DNA of 64,000 bases, from positions 1-64,000 of the IMG/VR virus record IMGVR_UViG_3300008459_007659, one strand, 5' to 3'. The notes below the pieces were generated by a model, which did not search any database, had not been told where the DNA came from, and saw only the letters and a list, made by a program, of their open reading frames with translations. The position numbers and the translations under genes were made by a program. The stretch is from a virus. Of the stretch, positions 1 through 9,039 are shown piece by piece (position 1 is the stretch's first letter; each line of letters opens with the position of its first letter).

Positions 1-18
1 TACTAAATCCGTTTTCAT
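1..18 (-). CDS. Start of a partial minus-strand gene leaving the window
   Basis: An ATG on the minus strand at 16-18 opens a frame that reads M-K-T-D-L-V before the window ends. It lies 6 nt downstream of the stop codon of the Cys-rich gene at 25-660, the spacing usual for consecutive genes here, so it is probably the next gene of the same operon. Only six codons are visible and nothing can be said about function. Confidence 0.35.
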
Positions 19-24
19 AATACG

Positions 25-660
25 TTAAGAATTTAATCCATTACCACCAAGGGTAATCATATTTAATTGTGTCACGGAAGCACCATATCCATCTGTCCAT
101 ACAGGATGAGGTGGAGACACCTGTGTTATTGTACTTCCAGTTGCTCCACAATCACAACAAATTACACATACGGTAGATTCGGTGCTTGCACTTCTTGGTG
201 GAGTATCTTTTGGGACACACTCCCAACAATCCCCAAAAGGTCCTTCATCAGGAATTATATTGGGTTCACCTGGATCTGAAGAATAACCTGTATGTGTTGC
301 ACAAAATGATTCATTAGTTGATTGATTAGAAAATTGGAAGACATCTCCCAAGTTTGGTATATCACCATAAGTAGTACAAAAACCTGATAACTCTATCAAA
401 ATTTTATCACCACCACATATATTAAATTCTAATGAAATTAATTCATCCATTTCTGTTTGGATGCAATCACAACAATCTGTGTATATATGATTACCTCCCG
501 CACCTTCTTGTGTGTCTAATGTTACAGAAATTACTTTTCCACAATATGGACCTATTTCACCAATATAATAATCAATTATATTATTTGGGTAAAGAGTGGT
601 AGTACTACTAATTATAGATTGTTCACCTGAAGTACAACTTATTACAATATAATTTGCCAT
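25..660 (-). CDS. Cys-rich repeat virion protein, short paralog
   Basis: No catalytic family is recognised. The 211-residue product is rich in Cys, Ser, Thr and Asn and contains CxxC-type units (YTDCCDC, FGDCWEC) like those of the larger protein encoded upstream at 693-2729. The last 50 or so residues are nearly the same as the C-terminus of that protein: a cluster CVICCDCG, then PPHPVWTDGYG, then LGGNGLN. No signal peptide or membrane segment is seen. A late-type promoter motif sits 14 nt before the ATG, so it is probably made late and is a virion (fiber or decoration) component. The assignment to the virion is inference from position, composition and promoter. Confidence 0.7.
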   Translation of the reverse strand: MANYIVISCTSGEQSIISSTTTLYPNNIIDYYIGEIGPYCGKVISVTLDTQEGAGGNHIYTDCCDCIQTEMDELISLEFNICGGDKILIELSGFCTTYGDIPNLGDVFQFSNQSTNESFCATHTGYSSDPGEPNIIPDEGPFGDCWECVPKDTPPRSASTESTVCVICCDCGATGSTITQVSPPHPVWTDGYGASVTQLNMITLGGNGLNS

Positions 661-674
661 TTTTGTTTTTTATT

Positions 675-684
675 TATAAATATC
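675..684 (-). promoter_or_regulatory. Candidate late promoter of the short Cys-rich gene
   Basis: The minus strand reads GATATTTATA followed by AATAAAAAAC, ending 14 nt before the ATG at 660. The same 10-mer occurs before the gene starting at 4201. It belongs to a set of 13 such motifs before genes of this window. Confidence 0.55.
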
Positions 685-692
685 ACATTATT

Positions 693-2729
693 TTAATTAT
701 TCAACCCATTTCCGCCTAATGTAACCATATTCATTTGAGTTACCTCAGTTCCATATCCATCTGTCCATACAGGATGAGGAGGAGCAACTTGAGTTATTGT
801 ACTTCCTGTTGATCCACAATCACAACAAATAACACAAATTAGTGTTTCTGTATTTGCACTTCTTGGAAATCTTGTATTATCAAAAGTACATTGAATACAG
901 TTATAATATGTTGAAACAGGAGTTATTGTTGTGTAATTAGGTTCTAATGGACAAGTGTTTAATAAAATATAACATTGTCCATAATTTTGAGTGACGAATA
1001 CTAATTGAGAGTCAAAATAAGTCATTATATTCCATATATCAATTGGGATATTAACAAACTGTTGTCCTCCACCACCACATTTAACAATAGAGGCACCAAT
1101 TAATGTTCCACTATTACAAGATGTGCAATCACTAAATGGTGTTACCGTATTTGAAATATATGATACAATAGCATTATCAGTTACAGGGTTATATGGGGAT
1201 ATTAATTCGTGACATTGAAATTCAGTTGTTCCTCTTACTACCTTCACATAATCTCCTGTTGTGAATGAATTTGAATTTAAAACGACGATATTATTTTGAC
1301 CACTACCACATTCTCTCGTTAACCAAATATAAGAATTATCAGCATTTAATTCACATTCTGAACAACTTTCAAAAACATCAAAACTAAGAACAGGATAGAA
1401 TGAGTCATTAATATCCTGAATACCCGTTATTTCAACACAATCATCAAGTTGTGGAACATAAAATGTTTTACCAATTGGGTTTTGAACGTATTGATAAGAA
1501 AACACAACACCTGTTGTGACTACATCGGTAATTGTTATTATTAAATCTAAACTACCCTCAAATAAATCTTTATTGATAGTTATTGTGTCATCTACAGAAT
1601 ATCTAATCCCATTATTAGATAATGAAACACTAGTGACTACTCCGCTCATAATGTCAACGTAAAAACCTGAACCAACCCCATTACCCGTTGTTGTACCTGT
1701 GAATGGACCATATGTACCATCACCAAGTAAAGAATTTGGTGATGTAAATGAAAAATTATTGATTAATCCTGTGTTAGTACAACTTGAATAAGTATAATAC
1801 AATCCCGTACACTGAATACATTCTTGACAATCAGGTTGTGGGTTATAATCTAAAAATGTTGAAATAGTAACCGCTGATTCTGTTAAATCACCCACTTCAA
1901 AACACCCATCAGATGTAGAGAGATTTGATACTTCATTTCCTTCATAAAATACAGAACCCCATACAACTTCATCTTCTTGTGTTAAACAATTTGTTATAAT
2001 TCTTTTTTCATTACTAATTGCTAAACACTCATCACAACTTACTTCCTCGTTTGTACCTAAAATAGAAATTAATGTCCCTGTAGTTTCAGTGGTTTGAATA
2101 CTATCAACAGTACCACATTGTATATCACCAAAACTATCAATAAAGGTTACAATATAATTAGTGTAATCAAAACCAGAAGGAAATTCAATGTAATAAGATG
2201 TAAAGGGATCTAAACAGGTATTGACTTGATATGTTGCAAAATTATTTATTAAACATTCAGTGCAACCCGTATACGAATCACTTATTGATGTCAAAGAATA
2301 AATAAAATCTCCGTCTCTTGGTGTAACAAAACAACTAATAGTTACACAACCTAACGATTTAATCTCCCCTTCTATTGAAACTGACAAATAATAAATGTCA
2401 CCTATTGTTGGTAATGTTGTAAAAGTATTGATATCAATAAAATATGTTTCACCTCTTACACAATCCACAACACTTACCGCAGTGGTAATTCCACTTAAAC
2501 ATTCTTCACAAGATGTATATGATTCATCAAGTGTTGCGGTTACTTGAGATGTTGTATCTTTTATTATTAATACTCTATAACAATCGGTAGTTCTTGGTTC
2601 AGTTAAAACCGTAAATAAATAGGTATTTCCTGTTGTTATTGTACTAATTGGATCGTCAACTATAATATTTGTTGGTCTAGCGTCACCAACACAACATTTT
2701 ATAACGGTTAAATCTTTAAGAGCTGCCAT
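693..2729 (-). CDS. Large Cys-rich repeat virion protein (probable fiber/adhesin)
   Basis: The 678-residue product consists of about seven units of roughly 80-90 residues, each marked by a CxxC pair (CEEC, CTEC, CDEC, CQEC, CSEC, CTSC, CIQC) followed some 15-20 residues later by another Cys. Between units four and five lies an inserted beta-rich domain with the pattern NNGIRYSVDDTITI, a domain also found in the two Gly-rich fibers at 37932-43734. The C-terminus shares the CVICCDCG and PPHPVWTDGYG tag with the neighbour at 25-660. It follows the gene at 2732-4201 by 2 nt, so both are likely read from the late promoter at 4215-4224. A virion surface role is inferred; the Cys pairs could form disulfides or bind metal. 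Confidence 0.7.
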   Translation of the reverse strand: MAALKDLTVIKCCVGDARPTNIIVDDPISTITTGNTYLFTVLTEPRTTDCYRVLIIKDTTSQVTATLDESYTSCEECLSGITTAVSVVDCVRGETYFIDINTFTTLPTIGDIYYLSVSIEGEIKSLGCVTISCFVTPRDGDFIYSLTSISDSYTGCTECLINNFATYQVNTCLDPFTSYYIEFPSGFDYTNYIVTFIDSFGDIQCGTVDSIQTTETTGTLISILGTNEEVSCDECLAISNEKRIITNCLTQEDEVVWGSVFYEGNEVSNLSTSDGCFEVGDLTESAVTISTFLDYNPQPDCQECIQCTGLYYTYSSCTNTGLINNFSFTSPNSLLGDGTYGPFTGTTTGNGVGSGFYVDIMSGVVTSVSLSNNGIRYSVDDTITINKDLFEGSLDLIITITDVVTTGVVFSYQYVQNPIGKTFYVPQLDDCVEITGIQDINDSFYPVLSFDVFESCSECELNADNSYIWLTRECGSGQNNIVVLNSNSFTTGDYVKVVRGTTEFQCHELISPYNPVTDNAIVSYISNTVTPFSDCTSCNSGTLIGASIVKCGGGGQQFVNIPIDIWNIMTYFDSQLVFVTQNYGQCYILLNTCPLEPNYTTITPVSTYYNCIQCTFDNTRFPRSANTETLICVICCDCGSTGSTITQVAPPHPVWTDGYGTEVTQMNMVTLGGNGLNN
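1520..1735 (-). other. Inserted GxxY-type beta domain inside the Cys-rich protein
   Basis: The encoded segment follows the order GTY..., GNGVGSGFYVDI, VTSVSLSNNG, RYSVDDTITI, then a Gly-containing loop and IITITD. The same order of hydrophobic strands and the G-x-x-Y-x-x-x-D signature recur three times in the fiber at 37932-40811 and once in the fiber at 40834-43734. Boundaries are approximate. Confidence 0.55.
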
Positions 2730-2731
2730 AA

Positions 2732-4201
2732 TTATTTCTTATTTACTATTTGAAACTTTATTTCTTTTTTATATGTATTAACTTCACCTGACGATAATAC
2801 TTTAATATCAATAAAGTATTCATTAGGAATTTTGTCCCTCGTATCAAAAAGAAAATAATATTCATTTGGTGTTCTATTAATTTTAGTCCAATCTTGAACC
2901 CTAACTTCTGTTGATCCTTCCTTAACATATATTCTGTAGTAAGCATCAACATTTGGTTGTAGTTGATTAGTTGTATATGCCTTTTTAATAACAACACCAA
3001 CTTTTCTTACATCGGTATTAAGTATTTTTTCATCTTGTTTTATACCATAATAATCAAAACCATATATTGTTGGTTGTTGAGATTCCGTCCCAATCTGAAT
3101 AGATTTTTTTAGTGGATAAACATTAAATTCATTTACAACATTAGGAAGAGTAAAACCATTCAATACTATATTGGACCAAGTATCCGTAAATGTACAAGGA
3201 ACCTGATAACCACCAGGAGGTAAAGGAGGTATTACTACCTCGTAAACTCCTTTAGCTCTTCTACAGGTTTGTAAATTAGTTAACCCAACAATAGGGTTAC
3301 CATTACCGTCACCAATACTAACTGATGGGTTATTATCTAAATTTTGAAAATCTCCGTCTTCATAGATATACAAATATAATTTATTAGATTTTCCTAAAGA
3401 AAAACTATTTCTATCATCATCAATAATATCATTAAATGATGTTTCTAAAAATGGTTCGTAAAAGGTTTGAGTATGTCTTGTAAAGAAACCAACTTCGTAG
3501 GTACCAGTTGTCCCTGATAAAAGTTCCACCTGAGGCATATATGCAATCCCCCAACCCGCAACATTTGTTAAAAATCCCTGAAGTATGTCGTTTATTTCAG
3601 ATGTCATATTAAATTCAATATTCTCATCACCAAATTCAAAATGTTGGGTGTCAACAATATATAAATCATTAAAGGTAAAAACCCCTGAATTTGTATTACT
3701 ATATATTCCCGCTTGCTCCCAATTAGTCATTCCTGATGATGTGTACCAATTTGACGATCTTGTAGAATAATTTTTATCATTAGGTACTTGAGTCATTAAG
3801 TCCGCAAAATCATAACCAACACCTTCATCCCAATATTGTGGTTGATCAGGATCTAAATCTCTGTACGGTATTCTAAATAAAATTAAATCAAATGATGTTG
3901 CTCTTAATCTACCGCTTGATGTTGATGTGTTAAGTAACTCTTTATCAAAAAAAGATGTATTTGTCATCCTTAAAGTGTGAACCATATTAGGATTACAATT
4001 TATTGGAGGTATTGTCCCATCTGAATATTTTTCTTTTAATAGATTTAAATCTAAATTAAAAATAAATCTACTAAAACCTATTGGATCTACAATACTACCA
4101 TTACCATAAAATAATTCCATTACAGGATTTCTTCCGGTATTTGTTATACTACCTGATATTAATGTATTGTTTCTACTGAAATACGAATTGTTAATTGACA
4201 T
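2732..4201 (-). CDS. Virion structural protein, function unknown
   Basis: The 489-residue protein begins with a segment on an N-terminal FSRFIFNLDLNLLKEKY stretch and contains beta-rich, Asn/Thr/Asp-rich sequence throughout, with no transmembrane segment or catalytic motif that I recognise. The second half has repeated beta-sandwich-like stretches (YRIYVKEGSTEVRV, YFLFDTRDKIPNEYFIDIKVL) resembling fibronectin-like folds at the level of pattern only. It has its own late-type promoter motif at 4215-4224 and is followed by the Cys-rich gene after 2 nt. Late expression and the position next to the baseplate OB-fold gene suggest a baseplate- or fiber-associated protein; this is inference. Confidence 0.6.
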   Translation of the reverse strand: MSINNSYFSRNNTLISGSITNTGRNPVMELFYGNGSIVDPIGFSRFIFNLDLNLLKEKYSDGTIPPINCNPNMVHTLRMTNTSFFDKELLNTSTSSGRLRATSFDLILFRIPYRDLDPDQPQYWDEGVGYDFADLMTQVPNDKNYSTRSSNWYTSSGMTNWEQAGIYSNTNSGVFTFNDLYIVDTQHFEFGDENIEFNMTSEINDILQGFLTNVAGWGIAYMPQVELLSGTTGTYEVGFFTRHTQTFYEPFLETSFNDIIDDDRNSFSLGKSNKLYLYIYEDGDFQNLDNNPSVSIGDGNGNPIVGLTNLQTCRRAKGVYEVVIPPLPPGGYQVPCTFTDTWSNIVLNGFTLPNVVNEFNVYPLKKSIQIGTESQQPTIYGFDYYGIKQDEKILNTDVRKVGVVIKKAYTTNQLQPNVDAYYRIYVKEGSTEVRVQDWTKINRTPNEYYFLFDTRDKIPNEYFIDIKVLSSGEVNTYKKEIKFQIVNKK

Positions 4202-4214
4202 TTATACTTTTTAA

Positions 4215-4224
4215 TATAAATATC
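4215..4224 (-). promoter_or_regulatory. Candidate late promoter of the 4201-693 gene pair
   Basis: The minus strand reads GATATTTATA then TTAAAAAG, 13 nt before the ATG at 4201. It overlaps the stop codon of the preceding gene by 2 nt. Confidence 0.55.
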
Positions 4225-5773
4225 AATTAATCCTAATATTTTTGTTTAAAATGATATTATCTGCAGTTGCTAGTTTTTGGAGTATTTCACTTGCTAAAGT
4301 ACCGTCACTTGCGGTTGGTACTGGAGGTACTCCAGGAAATGGATGAACATGAAATAAAACGAATCTTGTTAATAGGGTTAAGAAACTTATTAACTCTTCA
4401 CCTCTAACCATTGAATTAGTGTTATCGTATATTTGATTCGCTAACATTGGTTGTGGGATTCCATATAATGTATCTTTTAAATTAATTGCAAATTTATCTG
4501 TTGATCTATGTGTTAACAAATATAACTTATCACCTCCCATAACTGAATAAGTAATAGGGTTTGAAATATAATCTCTTTTATTAACTTCTTCTCTAACAAT
4601 GTTTTTTAAGATACCTAATTTTGGTGGTGTTTTTTGCCATACCAAACCAGAACCTCTTTCTGTATAACCCTTACTTAAAGTTATTTTATTATATAATAAT
4701 TTAACTTTTAGACAATGTTGGAAATCGTTTATTACATCACTGATATCATTAAAATATTGGTATGTTTGGTAACTAGGTCCATAAAAAAATGGGAATTGAT
4801 CGGATATAGATTCTCCGTCACCCGCAGGATAATTAATGTACCCATCAACTTGTATTTTACCTTCATTAACTCCATTAATAAAGTCGTTAACAATTTCGGC
4901 AGCATCATTTAAAGACTTACCCGTAAACGTTAAAGTATATAATGGTTTTATTGTTGTACCATCCAATATATCAACTGACTCGTTTATTTGAGAAACTTTT
5001 GTGTTTTCATTGTCTTTTGGTAATGAATATAATTTGACTTTACCGTTATATGTTAGTGCGGTTGGAGATAAGTTATCTAACGACCATTCAACATAATATT
5101 TAGTTTGGATGTCCTCATATGTCTCCCTTTCAACAACATCAGTACCCGCCTCAACATTTTCTAACTGATAACTTGACAATTGTAAGAAAGATCTTCCATC
5201 GTTTTTTACCACAGGTATATTATCATTACCTGAAGGTAGGTATTTACCTGATCTTAATAATGCACTTGATGAACCATCATTAGGGTTCTCAACCATAACT
5301 AAATCACTACTACCCCTACCTAAAAATGCATTATCACCAGGTTTTGGGAAAACTCCCTCAAGAGTCACCCTAACTTTACCTGTTTGAGCATCAATAATTG
5401 ATTCGGACTGTTTTAATTTTTCACCACTTGCTAATACGGACTGAGAGTTGTTGTAGTTTTCAAATTTAGTATTCCAAGGTCGTGATAATGGTCCTTGAAT
5501 ATAAAATTTATTACCATCATACCTTTCTTCGTTATTGGCATATATGATATTAACATATTCACCAACTTTTGGTATTTGGGAAATATACATAGGTAATAAA
5601 GGTAAAAAAACCAACGGATCCTTTATCGTCCACTTATCAATATTAGGATTCCAATCTACAGGATAAATGTATTTAATTAATTCAATTTTAGGTTCAACAC
5701 GAATTCGACCAATCCCTTTAGGATCGTCAATATCTTTAACCTCACCATAAAATATATTTTTATTACTTAGCAT
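4223..5773 (-). CDS. Baseplate hub/spike protein with gp5-like N-terminal OB fold
   Basis: Residues 1 to about 110 carry the pattern of the phage gp5/gpV OB-fold domain: FYGEVKDIDDPKGIGRIRV, then IPKVGEYVNIIY and KFYIQGPL. The C-terminal end has a FVLFHVHPFPGVPPVP stretch followed by a short helix, a type of tail seen in phage baseplate proteins. No lysozyme domain is present, unlike T4 gp5, which carries a lysozyme between the OB fold and the needle. The gene overlaps the small upstream gene by 11 bp and lies in the run of minus-strand genes read from the late motif at 8276-8285. The OB fold is a pattern match; the exact baseplate position is inferred. Confidence 0.6.
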   Translation of the reverse strand: MLSNKNIFYGEVKDIDDPKGIGRIRVEPKIELIKYIYPVDWNPNIDKWTIKDPLVFLPLLPMYISQIPKVGEYVNIIYANNEERYDGNKFYIQGPLSRPWNTKFENYNNSQSVLASGEKLKQSESIIDAQTGKVRVTLEGVFPKPGDNAFLGRGSSDLVMVENPNDGSSSALLRSGKYLPSGNDNIPVVKNDGRSFLQLSSYQLENVEAGTDVVERETYEDIQTKYYVEWSLDNLSPTALTYNGKVKLYSLPKDNENTKVSQINESVDILDGTTIKPLYTLTFTGKSLNDAAEIVNDFINGVNEGKIQVDGYINYPAGDGESISDQFPFFYGPSYQTYQYFNDISDVINDFQHCLKVKLLYNKITLSKGYTERGSGLVWQKTPPKLGILKNIVREEVNKRDYISNPITYSVMGGDKLYLLTHRSTDKFAINLKDTLYGIPQPMLANQIYDNTNSMVRGEELISFLTLLTRFVLFHVHPFPGVPPVPTASDGTLASEILQKLATADNIILNKNIRIN

Positions 5774-5975
5774 TTCTTGATTGGTATTCTTTTAATAAAG
5801 TATTATAACTTAATTCTAATTTATCTAAATGATTTGTCAACTTTATTACAGTATCTTTAGTTAACTCAAAATCTTTCTGAATAAAATCCATTGCCAATTT
5901 TAAATCTTGGTTAGTACTACTTTTGTATTCTTTTATTATCTCAACAATTTTAGTTGATTCTATTTTATTTTCCAT
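5763..5975 (-). CDS. Small coiled-coil protein
   Basis: The 70-residue product is almost entirely helical in composition, with heptad-like spacing (TVIKLTNHLDKLELSYNTLL) and many Lys and Glu. Its 3' end overlaps the start of the OB-fold baseplate gene by 11 bp, and its start follows the 640-residue gene by 4 nt, which argues for translational coupling within the tail operon. A role as a baseplate chaperone or small structural part is possible but nothing in the sequence shows it. Confidence 0.6.
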   Translation of the reverse strand: MENKIESTKIVEIIKEYKSSTNQDLKLAMDFIQKDFELTKDTVIKLTNHLDKLELSYNTLLKEYQSRNAK

Positions 5976-5979
5976 AATA

Positions 5980-7902
5980 TTAAACTATTACTCCATACGC
6001 CGAGTTAGGTATTGTTTGGAATGCCGGTGTCACACTTAGTGCGGGTATACCAATATCTGCTCTACCGTTTTCGTTAAACTCATCATCAATACCATTTATT
6101 ATTCCTTTAACTGCCGCTAACATTAGATTCGGACTACCATCTGGCATAGGTCCTGTTGGTAATCCTAATTCCTCAAACTCAGTTATCACTCTTAAAAATG
6201 CGCTTGTTTTTGAAAATCCTTTTCTCATTTTAGATGCCAATAAAAGTGGTAACGGTAATGAATTAGTTTGGGTTTGTATATTAGATAATAATCCCAATAA
6301 TTGATTAATTATTGATTTACATTCTCTTAAATCTTTAATTATGTTTGCAATTTGTACTAATATTGCAGTTAAAGACAAAATCATATCTGTGTATTTTTTT
6401 GTTTTTTCTTTTGCAATGTTTTGGATTATTCCTCTAATTAAATTCTTTATATCTTTTTTAACTATATCAAAAATTATTTTAACAAAAAGTACTGTGACTC
6501 TAGAAACAAACTCAACAAAAAAGGTTCTTAATTTTTTTGCAAAATCCATATATGAATTAATTTCATCAACAAATGTTTTACCTAACGATTTCGCTATAAC
6601 CATTATTGGTAAAACAATCTTTGGTGATAGTATTGCCATAACAATTGCTTTAGGGAATTCTTTTAAAAAACTCAAATCAATGTTAATTTTAAATGGAAAA
6701 AATTTATCAGTAACTACATTTGTTAAATCCGCTGCCGCATTTATTTGATTGTTATTATTACTACCCTCAATATAATTTAATGTGGCAATTGCGTCTATAA
6801 TTGACTCTGGATCCACAGGTAATTTAACTGTTTCACATTCCTCAAACTCAACAACACCATTTTTTATATCAGAAACTTTTTGATCAATAATTCGTAAATC
6901 TATTTCACTAAATTCAAAAAACCCATCATCAATGTTATCAAATTGAGAAACTTTTGATGCTCCCGTGACATCAATCTCCTTGTTTGAATCAAAACATAAT
7001 CCTAATATTCTTTTAAGAATTAATAATACTTTATTTAAGTCTATTAATTGGAAATCTCCGTCACCTTTTTTAATTGATAATGCACCAACCAATTGATTCA
7101 TTAATTGAGCAAAAATATTTTTAAAATCAACAATATTAACTGTCTTATAGTAGTCTTCAATAAACTCAGTTACTTTATTACTTTGTCTTGGTTTTAAATC
7201 TACTTTATAAAAATTACCAACAACAGTTTGTTGTTGGTTATTAACATATGACTCAACATAAGTAATATCAAATAAATTTTGTGTTGATTTACCAAGGTAG
7301 TCATTACCAGCAGGTACGGAATATGGTTGGTTAATATTTTGTATTCTATTATATAACTCCTTATTCATTGAAAATGGGAAACTATTATATACTGGGTTAG
7401 TTCTTTCGTATATAATTTTACCGACAGGGCTTGTGGGATCTTCCTTTAAGGTGTCCATTAAATCTATTGATTTAACTTTAATATAAACCGATGAGTTTGG
7501 CGCATATTCCTGATCTTCTGAACACCCAATTGCCTTAACGGATAATTCGTTTAAGATACCTTCTAATTTAGGTTGTATTTCTTTTATTGCCGTAACAAAT
7601 ATTTTTTTTAAATACTTAACAGTTTTAGTGTCACCACTTTTTTCACCACTATTTGACAATATTTTTGTTAAATCTAATAATTGATCTAATTGATTTTTTT
7701 TGTCTCTAATAGTGTTTTCAAACTTATCAACTTTCTTTTTCGCACTTGATAATTGTTCAGATACTTCTTTTTTATAAATTTCTAAAGATTCTCCTTTTTT
7801 CTTTTTTAAGTCTTGAATATCTTTATCTACCTGTTGATATTTTTGGGTTGCGGAAATCTTTTTTTGTACAGTTTTATAACCATCACTAATATCTAAAGCC
7901 AT
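5980..7902 (-). CDS. Large coiled-coil virion protein, probable baseplate component
   Basis: The first 90 or so residues of this 640-residue protein form a Lys/Glu-rich coiled coil (DIQDLKKKKGESLEIYKKE). The middle is mixed alpha/beta with Asn/Asp-rich loops. From about residue 420 there are several hydrophobic helices (AIVMAILSPKIVLPIMVIAK, TVLFVKIIFDIVKK, ILSLTAILVQIANIIKDL) that could be amphipathic or membrane-active, followed by a Gly/Pro-rich C-terminus. I do not recognise a family. Position between the 122-residue gene (1 nt gap) and the OB-fold baseplate gene suggests a tail or baseplate role. The hydrophobic helices would suit a protein that inserts into the envelope at infection, but that is speculation. 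Confidence 0.6.
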   Translation of the reverse strand: MALDISDGYKTVQKKISATQKYQQVDKDIQDLKKKKGESLEIYKKEVSEQLSSAKKKVDKFENTIRDKKNQLDQLLDLTKILSNSGEKSGDTKTVKYLKKIFVTAIKEIQPKLEGILNELSVKAIGCSEDQEYAPNSSVYIKVKSIDLMDTLKEDPTSPVGKIIYERTNPVYNSFPFSMNKELYNRIQNINQPYSVPAGNDYLGKSTQNLFDITYVESYVNNQQQTVVGNFYKVDLKPRQSNKVTEFIEDYYKTVNIVDFKNIFAQLMNQLVGALSIKKGDGDFQLIDLNKVLLILKRILGLCFDSNKEIDVTGASKVSQFDNIDDGFFEFSEIDLRIIDQKVSDIKNGVVEFEECETVKLPVDPESIIDAIATLNYIEGSNNNNQINAAADLTNVVTDKFFPFKINIDLSFLKEFPKAIVMAILSPKIVLPIMVIAKSLGKTFVDEINSYMDFAKKLRTFFVEFVSRVTVLFVKIIFDIVKKDIKNLIRGIIQNIAKEKTKKYTDMILSLTAILVQIANIIKDLRECKSIINQLLGLLSNIQTQTNSLPLPLLLASKMRKGFSKTSAFLRVITEFEELGLPTGPMPDGSPNLMLAAVKGIINGIDDEFNENGRADIGIPALSVTPAFQTIPNSAYGVIV

Positions 7903-7903
7903 A

Positions 7904-8272
7904 TTATTTTAATTTATAATTTTTATCGTCAGATATGTCTTTCTCAATTAAATTTTTGATTATATCGTCATCTAAATCAATATCAGATAAAGTAAAGTCG
8001 TCTTGTTTTTCTGTTGATTTTTGCCACATTTGAGACTGTAGTTTTGAAAGAGTTAACTTTTTCTCAACACAGTCATTTATAATTTTTTGTTGTTTTTCAA
8101 TGACAGGACCAATAAGTTGCATATCTTCAGGTTCCTTCATCATTGTTAACATCTTATTTTGAATTCTTATTGCGGTATTCCTTTGCTCAACAAGTTCGTT
8201 ATATATCTCTTGCATTAGAGATAACATTGATTCTTTTGTTAAATTGATTTGTTTTTTTTGAGGTCTTGCCAT
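7904..8272 (-). CDS. Small helical protein heading the tail operon
   Basis: The 122-residue product is helical and charged, with a Lys-rich start (MARPQKKQINLTKES) and an acidic, Asp-rich end (DIDLDDDIIKNL). No family is recognised. It is the first gene after the late sigma factor gene and carries a late-type promoter motif ending only 3 nt before its ATG, so either its mRNA is nearly leaderless or translation begins at the next Met (codon 16). It is separated from the following coiled-coil gene by 1 nt. Confidence 0.6.
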   Translation of the reverse strand: MARPQKKQINLTKESMLSLMQEIYNELVEQRNTAIRIQNKMLTMMKEPEDMQLIGPVIEKQQKIINDCVEKKLTLSKLQSQMWQKSTEKQDDFTLSDIDLDDDIIKNLIEKDISDDKNYKLK

Positions 8273-8275
8273 AAC

Positions 8276-8285
8276 AATAAATACT
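8276..8285 (-). promoter_or_regulatory. Candidate late promoter at the sigma factor/tail gene boundary
   Basis: The minus strand reads AGTATTTATT then GTT-ATG. It lies in the 20-nt gap between the stop of the gp55-like gene and the first tail gene, exactly where transcription would need to switch to late genes. Confidence 0.5.
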
Positions 8286-8292
8286 TAAATTT

Positions 8293-9039
8293 TTATTTTA
8301 ACATTTCTTGAATTAATTGAAAATAGATTTTGCGGTATCTTTTAATTGATGATCTAATTTCTTTAGTTGTCAAATTTGTCATCTCCCTCAATTCAAATAA
8401 GATAACATTTTTATTAAATTTATTGTTTGATGTATCAAGAAATATGTCATTATAATTTTCAAACATATCGTATAACGCTTGTCCTAATTTTAATTCTTGT
8501 TCGGACATTTGTTTATCAGATAAAGTATCTAATAATTTATCTAAAAATTTTTTAATAATATCTTCAGTGGTTATACTATAATCATCAATATGATATATCA
8601 TATCTGGACTATGTTGTAAATCAGATGAAATATCTTCGTAAGAAATTTTTCTATTCATTTCTTTTTGGTCTTTCATGATTTGTCCCATCAAGTAATTTTT
8701 ACATATGGTACCAAAATATGAATACGCCTTTTTTTCTTTTGATGGTTTAAATTTATCAATTTTAGTCATCAAAAATGAATGAGTATCTATATGGACTTCC
8801 TCAAAGTTCATATCTTTTCTGTACAATTTATATCTTCTAATGATTGAAGATATCATCTTGTCTAAAGGAAGTTTTAAAAACTCATTATATATTTTATTTT
8901 TTTCTTCGAAAGTGTCTGCGGTTAGATACATTCTAACCGCATTTTCCTCTCTTTCGTCAAAATAATTATTAAGTTTTGGTTTTCTACCTTTCTTTTTTAC
9001 TTCATCTAATGTGTTTGAATTTTTTTCATTATCATTCAT
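8293..9039 (-). CDS. Late-transcription sigma factor, T4 gp55-like
   Basis: The 248-residue protein has the layout of a small sigma-70 family factor. A basic start (KKKGRKPKLNNYF) is followed by a region-2-like core: a helix with LPLDKMISSIIRRYKLYRKD, then FEEVHIDTHSFLMTKIDKF, then KKAYSYFGTICKNYLMGQI. This matches the F-DP-KG...A-F-YF---CKN pattern of T4 gp55 and its relatives. The C-terminal third is helical (TTKEIRSSIKRYRKIYFQLI) and could be a region-4-like or clamp-binding end. gp55 proteins replace the host sigma to read late genes, usually with the sliding clamp as activator; neither clamp nor gp33 is in this window. Start at 9039 overlaps the stop of the upstream glycosyltransferase by 1 nt. 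Confidence 0.75.
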   Translation of the reverse strand: MNDNEKNSNTLDEVKKKGRKPKLNNYFDEREENAVRMYLTADTFEEKNKIYNEFLKLPLDKMISSIIRRYKLYRKDMNFEEVHIDTHSFLMTKIDKFKPSKEKKAYSYFGTICKNYLMGQIMKDQKEMNRKISYEDISSDLQHSPDMIYHIDDYSITTEDIIKKFLDKLLDTLSDKQMSEQELKLGQALYDMFENYNDIFLDTSNNKFNKNVILFELREMTNLTTKEIRSSIKRYRKIYFQLIQEMLK

